Source: Pseudomonas baltica (GTDB lineage: Bacteria > Pseudomonadota > Gammaproteobacteria > Pseudomonadales > Pseudomonadaceae). Taken from it: a stretch of DNA of 64,000 nt. The stretch spans positions 1,798,001-1,862,000 of the forward strand of contig NZ_CP134771.1 of assembly GCF_031880315.1 (NCBI RefSeq). The letters run 5' to 3'. Positions 9,069-18,628 of the stretch are shown piece after piece; position 1 is the stretch's first letter, and each line of letters opens with the position of its first letter. Below the pieces are notes generated by a model that saw only the letters and a program-made list of their open reading frames with translations, was not told the DNA's origin and did no database searches. Both the position numbers and the translations under genes were made by a program.

Positions 9069-12000
9069 TCAGGCTTCCACCTGGCTCCACTGCTTGCTCA
9101 GACGCTTGTCGGATACCGGCACCTTGGTGCCCAACTGCTGGCCGAAGAGCGACACCCGGTACTCCTCCAGCCACCAGCGAAACAGCTCCAACTGCGGATC
9201 ACGCTTGCCCTCCTGGCGGTGCTTGTCCAGGCGCGTGGCATATTGCGCCCAATAACCGGACAGCTCGCCACTCCAGACCCGATCCTTCTGCACCTGGGCC
9301 GGCAGTTTTTCGAGGCGTAGTTCGATGGCCTTGAGGAACCGTGGCAGCTCCTTGAGCCACAGCCCAGGCGTTTCACGCACGAACCCCGGATAGACCAGGT
9401 TGCCCAACTGCTGCTTGATATCGTTCAAGGCCACGGCCTGGGCCAGATCGATCTTGCCCTTGAAGCGTTTTTGCAGCCCGTGCCACAGCTTGAGAATCTC
9501 CAGGCTCAAGCGTGCCAGGCGTTCGGCATGCTCGGCCCAGGCACCGCGCTTGCGCTCGGCCAGCGACAGCAGCCCGGCACCGTCGCGGGGCAGGATGGGC
9601 TCGCCCTCGAGCACGCAACTGTCGAGGCTGGCCAGCAGGATGTCCTCCACAAGCGCGTCGATGCGCCCCAAGTCGCGATACATCAGGCCTAGCTCGGTCA
9701 GCCCCGGCAGCTTGCCGCGCAGGAACTTCGCCGGTTCCGCCAGCTGCTGCAACAGCAGGCGTTGCAGCGCGCGACGATGCTGGAATTCGGCTTCGGCGGC
9801 AGTGGAGAAACGCCCTTCCTTGACCGTACCGCCTTCTTCTACCAGCGCCGGATACACCGTCAGCGACAACCCGGCGATGTTCTGCTGGGTGGTCTCGGCC
9901 ACGGCGGCGAAGACTTTGGCCTCCACCGGCTTCTGGTTTTTTGCCGTCGCGGTACCGCCAGCGCCGCTTGGCTGGCTTGGGCGAAACGCGCGGTCAGCTC
10001 GGCCAGATCGCGCCCTTCGCCGAGAAATTTGCCCGCGCCGTCGAGCACTTCGAGGTTCATGCGCAGGTGGCTTTCGACCTGCTGCTCGGACTCGGCCCAA
10101 GCCTCATCGCTGACCCGCGCGCCCGTCATCCGCAGCAACTCGCGGCCCAGCGCCTGCGGCAGCGAGCCCTCGGCGAAGGTCATGCGCTGCAAAGCGGCCT
10201 TGACGAAATCCGGCACCGGCACGAAGTTCTTGCGCAACGCCTTGGGCAGGTTGCGCACCAGGGCGATGCACTTGGCCTCGATCAGGCCAGGCACCAGCCA
10301 TTCCAGGCGCTCGCCTGGCAGCGAAGGCAACAGCGGCGCGGGCACGGTCAGGGTCACGCCATCACGGGCATGGTTGGGCTCGAAATGATAGCTCAGGGCC
10401 AGGGTCAGGTCGCCCAGGCGCAGGGTATCGGGGTACTGCGCGGCGGTGACTTCGCTGGCCTCGCGCGCCAGCACGTCTTCGGCGCGCATGATCAGCAAGT
10501 GCGGGTCTTTCTGGCTGGTGACCTTGTACCAGCTGTCGAAGGTGGCCGTCTGGTGAATCTGCGCCGGTACCCGCGCGTCGTAATAGGCGTAGAGGGTCTC
10601 TTCGTCGGCGAGGATATCGCGACGGCGCGCCTTGGCTTCCAGTGCATCAAGCTGCTCGAGCAATTCGCGATTGGCGCTCAGGCAGCGTGCCCGCGACTGG
10701 ATCTCGCCACGCACCAGGCCTTCGCGGATGAACAGTTCGCGCGAGGCGACCGGATCCACCGGGCCGAAATGCACCGGCCGCCGACCGATGATGATCAGGC
10801 CGTACAGCGTGACCTGTTCGAAGGCCACCACCTGGCCGCGCTTTTTCTCCCAGTGCGGCTCGAAGTGGTTGGTCTTGACCAGATGGCGCGCCAGGGGCTC
10901 GATCCAGTCCGGTTCGATCTTGGCCACCATCCGCGCGTACAACTTGGTGGTTTCCATCAACTCGGCGGCCATCAACCATTGCGGACGTTTGCGGCCAATA
11001 CCTGACGACGGATGAATCCAGAAGCGCCGTTGGCGAGCGCCAAGGTAATCACCTTCTTCGGTTTTCTGGCCGATCTGGCTGAGCAGGCCGGAAAGGATCG
11101 CCTTGTGCATTCTGGGATGATCGGCCGGGTCCTTGTTGACGGTCAGCTGCAGGTCGCGACAGATCAGCCCGAGCTGGCGGTGGGCATCGCGCCACTCGCG
11201 CAGACGCAGGTAGTTGAGGAAATTCTTGCGGCACCAGTTGCGCAGCGGGCTGGCGGTCAGGGCCAGACGCTGCTCTTCAAAGCCGCGCCACAGATTGACC
11301 AATGCAGCGAAATCCGAATCGGCGTCCTTCCACTGTGCGTGGGCCTGGTCCGCCGCTTGCTGGCGCTCGGGTGGGCGCTCGCGCGGGTCCTGCACCGACA
11401 GCGCACTGGCGACGATCAACACTTCCTGGAGGCTGCCTTGCTGCGCGGCTTCGAGCAGCATCCGCCCCAGACGCGGGTCCACCGGCAAACGTGCCAACTG
11501 CCGGCCCATGGGGGTCAGTTGATTGTCGCGGGTCACCGCAGAGAGCTCTTGCAGCAGATTGAAGCCGTCGGTGATGGCCTTGCCATCCGGCGGCTCGATG
11601 AACGGGAAGGCGTCGATGGCGCCGAGGCGCAGGTGCAGCATCTGCAGGATCACGGCCGCCAGGTTGGTGCGCAGGATCTCGGGATCGGTGAAGGCCGGCC
11701 GCGCGTTGAAGTCTTCTTCACTGTACAGGCGCACGCAAATGCCCGGCTCGACCCGCCCGCAACGACCCTTGCGCTGGTTGGCGCTGGCCTGGGACACCGC
11801 CTCGATCGGCAAGCGCTGGACCTTGGCACGGTAACTGTAGCGGCTGATGCGCGCGGTGCCGCTGTCGATCACGTAGCGGATGCCGGGCACGGTCAGCGAG
11901 GTTTCGGCGACGTTGGTGGCCAGGACCACCCGTCGACCTGGATGCGATTGGAAGATGCGCTGCTGTTCGGCCGGCGATAACCGCGCGTACAACGGCAGGA

Positions 12001-12979
12001 TTTCGGTGTGCTTGAGTTGCGCCTTGCGCAGCATGTCGGCCGCATCGCGAATTTCCCGCTCGCCGGGCAGAAACACCAGCACGTCGCCCGGGCTTTTGCC
12101 GTTGCTGCGTTCGAAGTGGGCGATTTCATCGAGCGTGGCGATGATTGCCTGGTCGACGCTGAGGTCTTCCTCGACGCTGTTGCCCTCCTCGTCCTGCTCG
12201 CTGGTCAGCGGCCGGTACCAGGTGTCCACCGGGTAGGTGCGGCCGGACACCTCGATGATCGGCGCCTTGTCGAAGTGCTCGGAAAACCGCTCCAGGTCGA
12301 TGGTCGCCGAGGTGATGATGACTTTCAGGTCCGGGCGGCGTGGCAGCAAGGTCTTGAGGAAGCCGAGGAGGAAATCGATGTTGAGGCTGCGCTCGTGGGC
12401 TTCGTCGACGATGATAGTGTCGTAGCGCTCCAGAAAGCGGTCGTGCTGGGTTTCGGCCAGCAGGATGCCATCGGTCATCAGCTTGACCAGGGTATTGCTG
12501 TCGCTCTGGTCTTCGAAGCGTACTTGATAGCCCACCAGCCCCCCCAGCGGGGTGGCGAGTTCTTCGGCGACTCGTGCGGCGACGCTGCGTGCGGCGATCC
12601 GTCGAGGCTGGGTGTGGGCGATCTGGCCATGTTGGCCGCGGCCCAGTTCCAGGCAGATCTTCGGTAACTGGGTGGTTTTGCCCGAGCCGGTCTCGCCGGC
12701 GATGATCAGCACCTGGTGCTCGGACAGCAGCTTCTTGATCTCGTCGCGCTTGGCGGCGATCGGCAGATTGTCGTCGTAGCGAATCGTCGGCACGCTGTCG
12801 CGCCGCGCCGTGACCCGGGCGCACGAGGCCTGCAGTTTCTCGACCCACTGCGCCAGCTTGCCTTCATCGGGCTTTTTGCGCAGTTCCAGCAATTGGCGTC
12901 GCAGGCGGTTGCGATCGCCGATCATGGCATGGTCGAGGGTATTGAGCAGGTCGCCGGTAGCGGGAGTCTGGAGGGTCAT
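9069..12979 (-). pseudogene. hrpA: ATP-dependent RNA helicase HrpA, frameshifted near residue 1012
   Basis: DEAH-box helicase that unwinds RNA; in E. coli HrpA rescues stalled or colliding ribosomes. The N-terminal frame (12979 down to 9860) holds GETGSGKT (residues 95-102), DEAHERS, SATIDLERF and the HRxGRxGR-like RKGRCGRVEPG. The C-terminal ~300 residues continue in a different frame (down to 9069). The switch falls at a run of six A (minus strand; 9937-9942); seven A would give one uninterrupted frame of about 1303 residues, the normal Pseudomonas length. Either a real mutation, transcriptional slippage or a homopolymer sequencing error. Confidence 0.85.
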
Positions 12980-13081
12980 CAGGTACGTCGGAGTCTTCTA
13001 CAGGAGGGCATTTCACCGTGATCGGGCATTATCGCAGAAATGCCCGGTGACGTGGGCATGGGGGAATGTGCGCAGGCTGTA

Positions 13082-13172
13082 CCGGCCTCTTCGCCGCCGA
13101 ACGCGCGCCCCTGCTCCCACAGGTGTATACCGTACTATCGTGGGAGCGAGCTTTGCTCGCGAAGAGGCCCTG
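13082..13172. repeat. REP doublet (inverted pair)
   Basis: REP-like units in opposite orientation flank about 20 nt; the right unit begins TGGGAGCGAGCTTTGCTCGC. It lies in the 213-nt gap between fadD1 and hrpA and could trim or terminate the fadD1 transcript. Confidence 0.7.
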
Positions 13173-13192
13173 CGCATCGCCGCACGATCCGA

Positions 13193-14890
13193 TCAAGCGA
13201 TCTTCTTCAGCCCCAGCTTGCGCAGCTCTTCGTCGCGCAGCTCGCGGCGCAGGATCTTGCCGACGTTGGTGGTCGGCAGCGCGTCGCGGAACTCCACGGA
13301 CTTGGGCACCTTGTAGCCGGTGACGTTGGCGCGCATGTGCTCCATGACCTGCTCCTTGGTCAGGGTCATGCCCGGGCGTACCACCACGAAAATCTTGATG
13401 ACTTCGCCGGATTTTTCGTCCGGAATACCGATGGCCGCGCACTGCAGCACGCCTGGCAGCGAAGCCAGTACATCTTCGAGCTCGTTGGGATACACGTTGA
13501 AACCCGAGACCAGGATCATGTCCTTTTTGCGATCGACGATGCGCATGTAGCCATCTTCCTGGATCAAGGCGATATCACCGGTCTTCAGCCACCCTTCGCT
13601 GTCGAGGATTTCGTCGGTTGCCTCCTGGCGCTGCCAGTAGCCCTTCATTACCTGCGGGCCCTTGATGCACAGCTCGCCGATTTCACCGAAGGACAATTCC
13701 TGACCGCTGTCGTCGACCACCTTGCACAGCGTCGAGGGTACCGGAATGCCGATGGTGCCGACCTGAATCTTCTGGATCGGGTTGACGCTCGCCACCGGGC
13801 TGGTTTCGGTCATGCCGTAACCTTCGCAGATAGGGCAACCGGTGATTTCCCGCCAGCGTTCAGCGGCGGCCAGCTGCAAGGCCATCCCGCCCGACAGGGT
13901 GACCTTCAACGAGGAAAAGTTCAGCGCGCGGAATTCAGCGTTGTTGCACAGCGCCACGAACAGCGTGTTGAGGCCGATGAAGGCGCTGAACTTCCATTTC
14001 GACAGTTCCTTGACCATCGCTGGCAGGTCCCGCGGGTTGCTGATCAGGATGTTGTGATTACCGATCAACATCATGGCCATGCAATGGAAGGTGAACGCGT
14101 AGATGTGGTAGAGCGGCAATGGCGTGATGACCACCTCGCAACCTTCGTTGAGGTTGGAGGCCATCAGCGCCTTGCACTGCAACATGTTGGCGATGAGGTT
14201 GCGATGGGTGAGCATCGCGCCCTTGGCAATACCGGTGGTCCCCCCGGTGTACTGCAGCACGGCTACATCGTCATGCTGCGGATTGGCTTCGCGCACCGCA
14301 TGGCCATGGCCCTTGCGCAACACGTCGTTGAAACGCACGGCGGTGGGCAGGTGGTACGGCGGCACCATTTTCTTCACGTACTTGATGACGCTGTTGACCA
14401 GCAGGCGCTTGAGCGGCGCCAGCAGATCGGCCACTTCAGTGACGATGATGTGCTTGACCTTGGTCTTGGGCACCACGTTCTGTGCCAGATGCGCCATGTT
14501 GGCCAGGCACACCAGCGCCTTGGCGCCGGAATCGTTGAACTGGTGTTCCATTTCCCGCGCGGTGTACAGCGGGTTGGTGTTGACCACGATCAGCCCGGCA
14601 CGGATAGCGCCGAATACCGCCACCGGATACTGCAACACGTTGGGCAACTGCACGGCGATGCGATCGCCGGGCTGCAGATCGGTGTGCTGTTGCAGGTAAG
14701 CCGCAAAGGCGCCGGACAGCTCGTAGAGCTCGCCGTAGGTGAGGGTCTTGCCCAGGTTGGTGAACGCCGGCTTGTCGGCGAAACGCTGGCAGGACTGCTG
14801 CAACACTGCCTGGATATTCGGATACTGATCCGGATCGATATCGGCGGCGATGCCCACCGGATATTTGTCCTTCCAGAAGTTGTCGATCAT
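13193..14890 (-). CDS. fadD1: Long-chain fatty acid-CoA ligase FadD1
   Basis: 565-residue acyl-CoA synthetase that activates exogenous fatty acids with ATP and CoA for beta-oxidation at the inner membrane face. AMP-binding motif YTGGTTGIAKGAM, the GYGMTETSP motif and the FadD signature around DSEGWLKTGDIA are intact. ATG 14890 (MIDNFWKDKYP) is preferred because GGAGGAGC precedes it; the frame stays open upstream to 15028. It lies 268 nt downstream of a second, parallel fadD, the fadD2-fadD1 arrangement known from P. aeruginosa. The gap carries a palindromic site, so fadD1 may have its own promoter. Confidence 0.93.
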   Translation of the reverse strand: MIDNFWKDKYPVGIAADIDPDQYPNIQAVLQQSCQRFADKPAFTNLGKTLTYGELYELSGAFAAYLQQHTDLQPGDRIAVQLPNVLQYPVAVFGAIRAGLIVVNTNPLYTAREMEHQFNDSGAKALVCLANMAHLAQNVVPKTKVKHIIVTEVADLLAPLKRLLVNSVIKYVKKMVPPYHLPTAVRFNDVLRKGHGHAVREANPQHDDVAVLQYTGGTTGIAKGAMLTHRNLIANMLQCKALMASNLNEGCEVVITPLPLYHIYAFTFHCMAMMLIGNHNILISNPRDLPAMVKELSKWKFSAFIGLNTLFVALCNNAEFRALNFSSLKVTLSGGMALQLAAAERWREITGCPICEGYGMTETSPVASVNPIQKIQVGTIGIPVPSTLCKVVDDSGQELSFGEIGELCIKGPQVMKGYWQRQEATDEILDSEGWLKTGDIALIQEDGYMRIVDRKKDMILVSGFNVYPNELEDVLASLPGVLQCAAIGIPDEKSGEVIKIFVVVRPGMTLTKEQVMEHMRANVTGYKVPKSVEFRDALPTTNVGKILRRELRDEELRKLGLKKIA

Positions 14891-15050
14891 CGAACCCCGC
14901 TCCTCCAGCCACTGCAAAGACTCACCGCATTTGATGCGGCTATTATTAAAAGTGTCGTTCGGCCTCTCCCACAACAGCGAGATAGAGCCAAAGCGCGGCC
15001 GAGAGTAGCAGCTTTGCAAAACGGCCACCAGAGGGCCGAGCAGGGCTTAA

Positions 15051-15090
15051 TGGTCATATTCGGAACCAAATATTAATATCTGGTCATATT
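15051..15090. promoter_or_regulatory. Palindrome flanked by 10-bp direct repeats upstream of fadD1
   Basis: A 20-bp near-perfect palindrome (15065-15084, 9 of 10 pairs) lies between two identical copies of TGGTCATATT (15051-15060 and 15081-15090) exactly 30 bp apart. The site is in AT-rich DNA between fadD2 and fadD1, about 175 nt before fadD1, so it may be an operator for an internal fadD1 promoter. Confidence 0.45.
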
Positions 15091-15110
15091 TAAAGTAAAA
15101 GCACCACACT

Positions 15111-15137
15111 GTAGGACCGGGCTCTGCCCGGCCCTAC
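15111..15137. repeat. Single REP-like palindrome after fadD2
   Basis: Palindrome with arms like GTAGG..CCGGGC / GCCCGG..CCTAC lies about 20 nt beyond the fadD2 stop. It belongs to the same short-palindrome family as the doublets and could slow or end fadD2 transcription. Confidence 0.55.
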
Positions 15138-15158
15138 CCATTACGAGCATGCAAGCAG

Positions 15159-16841
15159 TCAACCTTCATCCCGCAGCTCCCGACGCAGGATCTTGCCCAC
15201 CGCCGTCATCGGCAGGCTCTCGCGCAGGACGATCTGGTGCGGGACCTTGTAGCCGGTGAGGTTAGCCTTGCAGAACTGCTTCAACTCCTCGAGGTCGAGC
15301 CCCGCCCCGCGCGGCACCACGAACAGCTTGACCGCCTCGCCGGTACGCGAGTCCGCAACGCCGATGGCGGCGCAGCTGGCGACATTGGGATGGCCCATCA
15401 CCACCTCTTCGACTTCGTTGGGGTACACGTTGAAGCCCGAGACGATGATCATGTCCTTCTTGCGGTCGACGATGCGCACGAAGCCGTCGCTGCTGATGAT
15501 GGCGATGTCACCGGTCTTCAACCAGCCGTCGCTGTCCAGAGTGTCGGCGCTCGCCTGGGGATTGTTCCAATAGCCCTTCATCACCTGCGGGCCCTGGATG
15601 CACAACTCGCCGCGCTCGCCCAGCGCCAGCTCGACGCCCTGGTCATCGATGACCTTGACGGCAGTGCCCGGCAGCGGGATACCCACCGAGCCCAATTGCG
15701 CGCTGGGGCCATAGGGGTTGGCGCAGGCTACGGGAGAGGTCTCGGTCAAGCCATAGCCTTCGACGATACGGCAACCGGTCAGCGCCTCCCAGCGCTCGGC
15801 CGTGGCGGTGGACAACGCCGTACCACCGGAATTGGTGACCTTCAGCGAGGAGAAATCCAGGCTGCTAAATTGCGGGTGGTCCATCAAGGCGACGAACAAG
15901 GTGTTGAGCCCCAGCAGCCCGGTGAACCGCCACTTTTTCAGTTCCTTGATAAAGCCGCCGATATCCCGCGGGTTGGTGATCAGCACGTTGTGATTGCCGC
16001 TGGCCATCATGCACATGCAGTTGGCCGTGAAGGCATACACGTGATACAGCGGCAGCGGCGCGATCATCACCTCCTGCCCCGGCTCGATCATCCGCTCGCC
16101 GCCTTCGCCCCGCTGGGAAAAACAGGCCTGCACCTGCAGCATGTTGGCAATCAGGTTGCCGTGGGTGAGCATCGCGCCTTTGGCCTGACCGGTGGTACCG
16201 CCGGTGTATTGCAGTACCGCGGTGTCATCCTGGCCGACCGCTACCGCAACGGCCTGTAGTTGCGCGTGGAGCACCTGGCGAAACCTGACGGCCTGCGGCA
16301 GGTGATAGAGCGGTACCATTTTCTTCACCTTGGCCACCAGCAGATTGACCAGCCAGCTTTTGGGCGCCGGCAGCAGGTCGCCCATCCTTGCCTCGATGAG
16401 AAATTCGATATCCGTGTCATCCAACACCTGCTCGACCTTGTCGCCAAACAGGTTGAGGTAGACCAGCGCGCGCACCCCGGCATCCTTGAACTGGTGGCGC
16501 ATCTCGCGCACGGTGTACAGCGGGTTGGTATTGACCACCACCAGCCCGGCCAGCAGCGCACCGAACACGGCGATGGGGTACTGCAACACGTTGGGCATCT
16601 GAATGGCGATGCGGTCACCGGGGCGCAGCGAGGTGTGCTGCTGCAACCAGCCGGCGAAGGCACGGGCGTGAGCCTGGAGCTGGGCGTAATCGAGCGTTAC
16701 ACCCAGATTGCTGAACGCCGGGCGCTGGGCAAAGCGTTCACAGGAGCGATCGAAGACCTCGACCACGGAGCGATAGGCAGTCAAGTCGATGGACGAGTCC
16801 ACACCGGCAGGGCGTTTGTCGTTCCAGAAATCGGCATTCAT
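15159..16841 (-). CDS. fadD2: Long-chain fatty acid-CoA ligase FadD2
   Basis: 560-residue paralogue of FadD1 with the same AMP-binding motif (YTGGTTGQAKGAM), GYGLTETSP and DSDGWLKTGDIA. It catalyses ATP-dependent acyl-CoA formation; in P. aeruginosa the two FadDs differ in preferred chain length. ATG 16841 (MNADFWNDKRPAG) follows TGAGGA and matches the start pattern of FadD1; the open frame to 16892 is disregarded. First gene of the fadD pair and divergent from phaJ, with a shared 281-nt control region. Confidence 0.93.
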   Translation of the reverse strand: MNADFWNDKRPAGVDSSIDLTAYRSVVEVFDRSCERFAQRPAFSNLGVTLDYAQLQAHARAFAGWLQQHTSLRPGDRIAIQMPNVLQYPIAVFGALLAGLVVVNTNPLYTVREMRHQFKDAGVRALVYLNLFGDKVEQVLDDTDIEFLIEARMGDLLPAPKSWLVNLLVAKVKKMVPLYHLPQAVRFRQVLHAQLQAVAVAVGQDDTAVLQYTGGTTGQAKGAMLTHGNLIANMLQVQACFSQRGEGGERMIEPGQEVMIAPLPLYHVYAFTANCMCMMASGNHNVLITNPRDIGGFIKELKKWRFTGLLGLNTLFVALMDHPQFSSLDFSSLKVTNSGGTALSTATAERWEALTGCRIVEGYGLTETSPVACANPYGPSAQLGSVGIPLPGTAVKVIDDQGVELALGERGELCIQGPQVMKGYWNNPQASADTLDSDGWLKTGDIAIISSDGFVRIVDRKKDMIIVSGFNVYPNEVEEVVMGHPNVASCAAIGVADSRTGEAVKLFVVPRGAGLDLEELKQFCKANLTGYKVPHQIVLRESLPMTAVGKILRRELRDEG

Positions 16842-16950
16842 TATTATTGTCCTCAGGCCGCGCAGACACCTGCCGAACCCCATGCAGGGCAAGCACAGCG
16901 CAGCGTTCAGGACGTTAGCAGGTCAGCACGAACAGTCCCACAGGCAATGC

Positions 16951-16970
16951 TTCACTATTAACATCGTGAA
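16951..16970. promoter_or_regulatory. Inverted repeat in the fadD2/phaJ divergent region
   Basis: TTCAC and GTGAA arms separated by 10 nt, followed immediately by an AT-rich symmetric stretch (CTATTTAATATAG) that could serve as a -10 region on either strand. A plausible operator shared by fadD2 and phaJ; the regulator is not known from the sequence. Confidence 0.35.
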
Positions 16971-17122
16971 TCTATTTAATATAGAGGCATCGCCAATGTG
17001 CTCCACTGCGCTTGGTCGGACGTCTCAACCATTCAAAGCAATTTCGTCACCGCTGCCACTACCGTGTCCACCTGATGCACGGTGCATCGCGGCTTTTCAC
17101 GTTCAGCGAAGGATTCTTCTCC

Positions 17123-17593
17123 ATGACCCAAGTCACCAACACGCCCTACGAAGCGCTTGAAGTCGGCCAGACCGCCAGCTTCAGCAAGACCGTCGAGGAA
17201 CGTGACATCCTGTTGTTCGCCGCCATGTCGGGTGACTGCAACCCCGTGCACCTGGATGCCGAATTCGCCGCCGCCACCATGTTCAAGGAGCGCATCGCCC
17301 ACGGCATGTTCAGCGGCGCCCTGATCAGCGCGGCAGTGGCCTGCGAACTGCCTGGGCCGGGGACCATCTACCTGGGCCAGCAGATGACCTTCCAGAAGCC
17401 AGTCAAACTGGGCGACACCCTGACCGTGCGCCTGGAAATTCTCGAAAAACTGCCGAAATTTCGCGTGCGCATCGCTACTCGCGTCTTCAATCAGCGCGAT
17501 GAGCTGGTGGTGGACGGCGAAGCGGAAATCCTCGCGCCGCGCAAGCAGCAGACCGTGACCTTGGCGACGCTGCCGGCGATTCAGGTCGGTTGA
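17123..17593 (+). CDS. phaJ: (R)-specific enoyl-CoA hydratase, MaoC/PhaJ family
   Basis: 156-residue single hot-dog-fold hydratase 2. It converts trans-2-enoyl-CoA from beta-oxidation into (R)-3-hydroxyacyl-CoA, the monomer for polyhydroxyalkanoate. The hydratase-2 motif SGDCNPVHLD supplies the catalytic Asp38 and His43. The length equals PhaJ1 of P. aeruginosa, and the position next to fadD2 fits that gene. ATG 17123 is chosen because GAAGGA precedes it; the open frame to 17012 adds unrelated sequence. The neighbouring acyl-CoA ligases would supply its precursor pathway. Confidence 0.85.
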   Translation: MTQVTNTPYEALEVGQTASFSKTVEERDILLFAAMSGDCNPVHLDAEFAAATMFKERIAHGMFSGALISAAVACELPGPGTIYLGQQMTFQKPVKLGDTLTVRLEILEKLPKFRVRIATRVFNQRDELVVDGEAEILAPRKQQTVTLATLPAIQVG

Positions 17594-17613
17594 TCGGCAC
17601 TAAAATCCAGACG

Positions 17614-17637
17614 AAAAAAAAGGCGACCGAAGTCGCC
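17614..17637 (-). terminator. Rho-independent terminator (minus strand)
   Basis: Read on the minus strand, GGCGAC-TTCG-GTCGCC with a stable UUCG tetraloop is followed by eight T. It would end transcripts from the small minus-strand genes and lies just after the phaJ stop. Confidence 0.8.
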
Positions 17638-17730
17638 CCGAATGCCTTGCGTGCCTGTTTGCGAGTGCATGGGGCAAGAATAACCGCAGGGCAGCGGGGC
17701 GACATTGACCTGGATCAAGGTGACCACGGG

Positions 17731-17898
17731 TCATTTCTTCTTTGGTTTCTTTTTCGCTTTCTTGGCGCCTTTGCCCAGCGGCAGCGCCTGCTCGAACGCC
17801 TGACGGACTTCCTTCAGGCGTTTTTCGTTGAGGTCATGCACGCGCTTGGCGCGTTCGGCAGAAAAGTCGATCAGGTTCGGGTCATCGCTCATGGTCAT
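17731..17898 (-). CDS. Small basic-tailed conserved protein
   Basis: About 55 residues: an acidic start (MSDDPNLIDFSAERAKRV), a central charged helix, and a Lys-rich end (KGAKKAKKKPKKK). Unknown function; the tail suggests nucleic-acid or ribosome contact. Start uncertain: ATG 17898, ATG 17892 and GTG 17928 are in frame and none has a clear Shine-Dalgarno. A strong terminator follows about 95 nt beyond the stop. Confidence 0.55.
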   Translation of the reverse strand: MTMSDDPNLIDFSAERAKRVHDLNEKRLKEVRQAFEQALPLGKGAKKAKKKPKKK

Positions 17899-17968
17899 CG
17901 CACATCGGTTTTCGATTTCGGGATGCACTCATAATGCGGGCTGCTCGGGCCGCTGACCAGCCCCGCCG

Positions 17969-18325
17969 TCAGACCTCGATATTGATCAACAGGCCCTGGC
18001 GCGGCTCGTTGTCGATCAGCGGCGCCACCGGCACCGTGTCATCGGGGTTGAGTTCGTAGCCGGGCATCGGCAGATAGGCCTCAGGCTCCTCGGGCTCGGC
18101 GTGCTCCTCTTCCTCGCCCTCCCCGCGCCGCTCGCGATATTGGCGCTGGAATTCTTCATGCAGGCGCTGCGCGGTCTCGTCCTGATCGCGCTGACGAAAT
18201 TCGAGCGTCGGATTCCCCGGACTGGCCTGAACCGGCGCCACCGGAGGGATCGCGGGCGGCTGGCGCACGGGATCCAGTTGCGACGTCACGGGCAAGGCGC
18301 TGATCGGTAAATGGGGCGGTATCAT
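17969..18325 (-). CDS. Uncharacterised Pro-rich acidic protein
   Basis: 118 residues, not recognised as a known family. The N-terminal third is rich in Pro (IPPVAPVQASPGNP); the middle is charged and probably helical (QRLHEEFQRQYRERRGEGEEEE), followed by an acidic stretch. No signal peptide or membrane segment. It has a strong Shine-Dalgarno (CAGGAGACC) 8 nt before ATG 18325, which supports a real gene. It may share a transcript with the small gene downstream (71 nt gap) and is divergent from rapA. Confidence 0.65.
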   Translation of the reverse strand: MIPPHLPISALPVTSQLDPVRQPPAIPPVAPVQASPGNPTLEFRQRDQDETAQRLHEEFQRQYRERRGEGEEEEHAEPEEPEAYLPMPGYELNPDDTVPVAPLIDNEPRQGLLINIEV

Positions 18326-18445
18326 CGTTTAGGTCTCCTGTCGCCAAGGCTGTCGGCAGCGCATGAGGCGACTTGAGTCTATTTGTCGCACCTTGTATCA
18401 ATATCGTTACCTGGATCACACTTTCACTGCACCGCCGGTCGCTTC

Positions 18446-18480
18446 CTGCAGGCGCGGGCTTCGCTCGCGAAGGCGTCAGC
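18446..18480. repeat. Single REP-like element
   Basis: One REP-type unit (TGCAGGCGCGGGCTTCGCTC core with GCGAAGGCGTCAGCC) in the 303-nt region upstream of rapA. Nothing else was recognised in that region beyond the expected promoters. Confidence 0.55.
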
Positions 18481-18628
18481 CGGGGCACCGCACAGCCCCA
18501 TCAGTGGGCAGGGCCCCACTCCGACAGCAGATAACCGAGCTCATTGCCATGTTTCTGACCAGAGTCTTTGGCCCTCGGGGTCCCTATCCGTTAGAATAGT
18601 CGGCTTTTTAGGGCGGGAGTCAGGCAGC

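Noticed and set aside
9930..9950. Programmed -1 ribosomal frameshift in hrpA
   Set aside because: The A run is not positioned as X XXY YYZ in the incoming frame, and no downstream stimulatory structure was obvious. A deletion or sequencing error is simpler; transcriptional slippage is left open.
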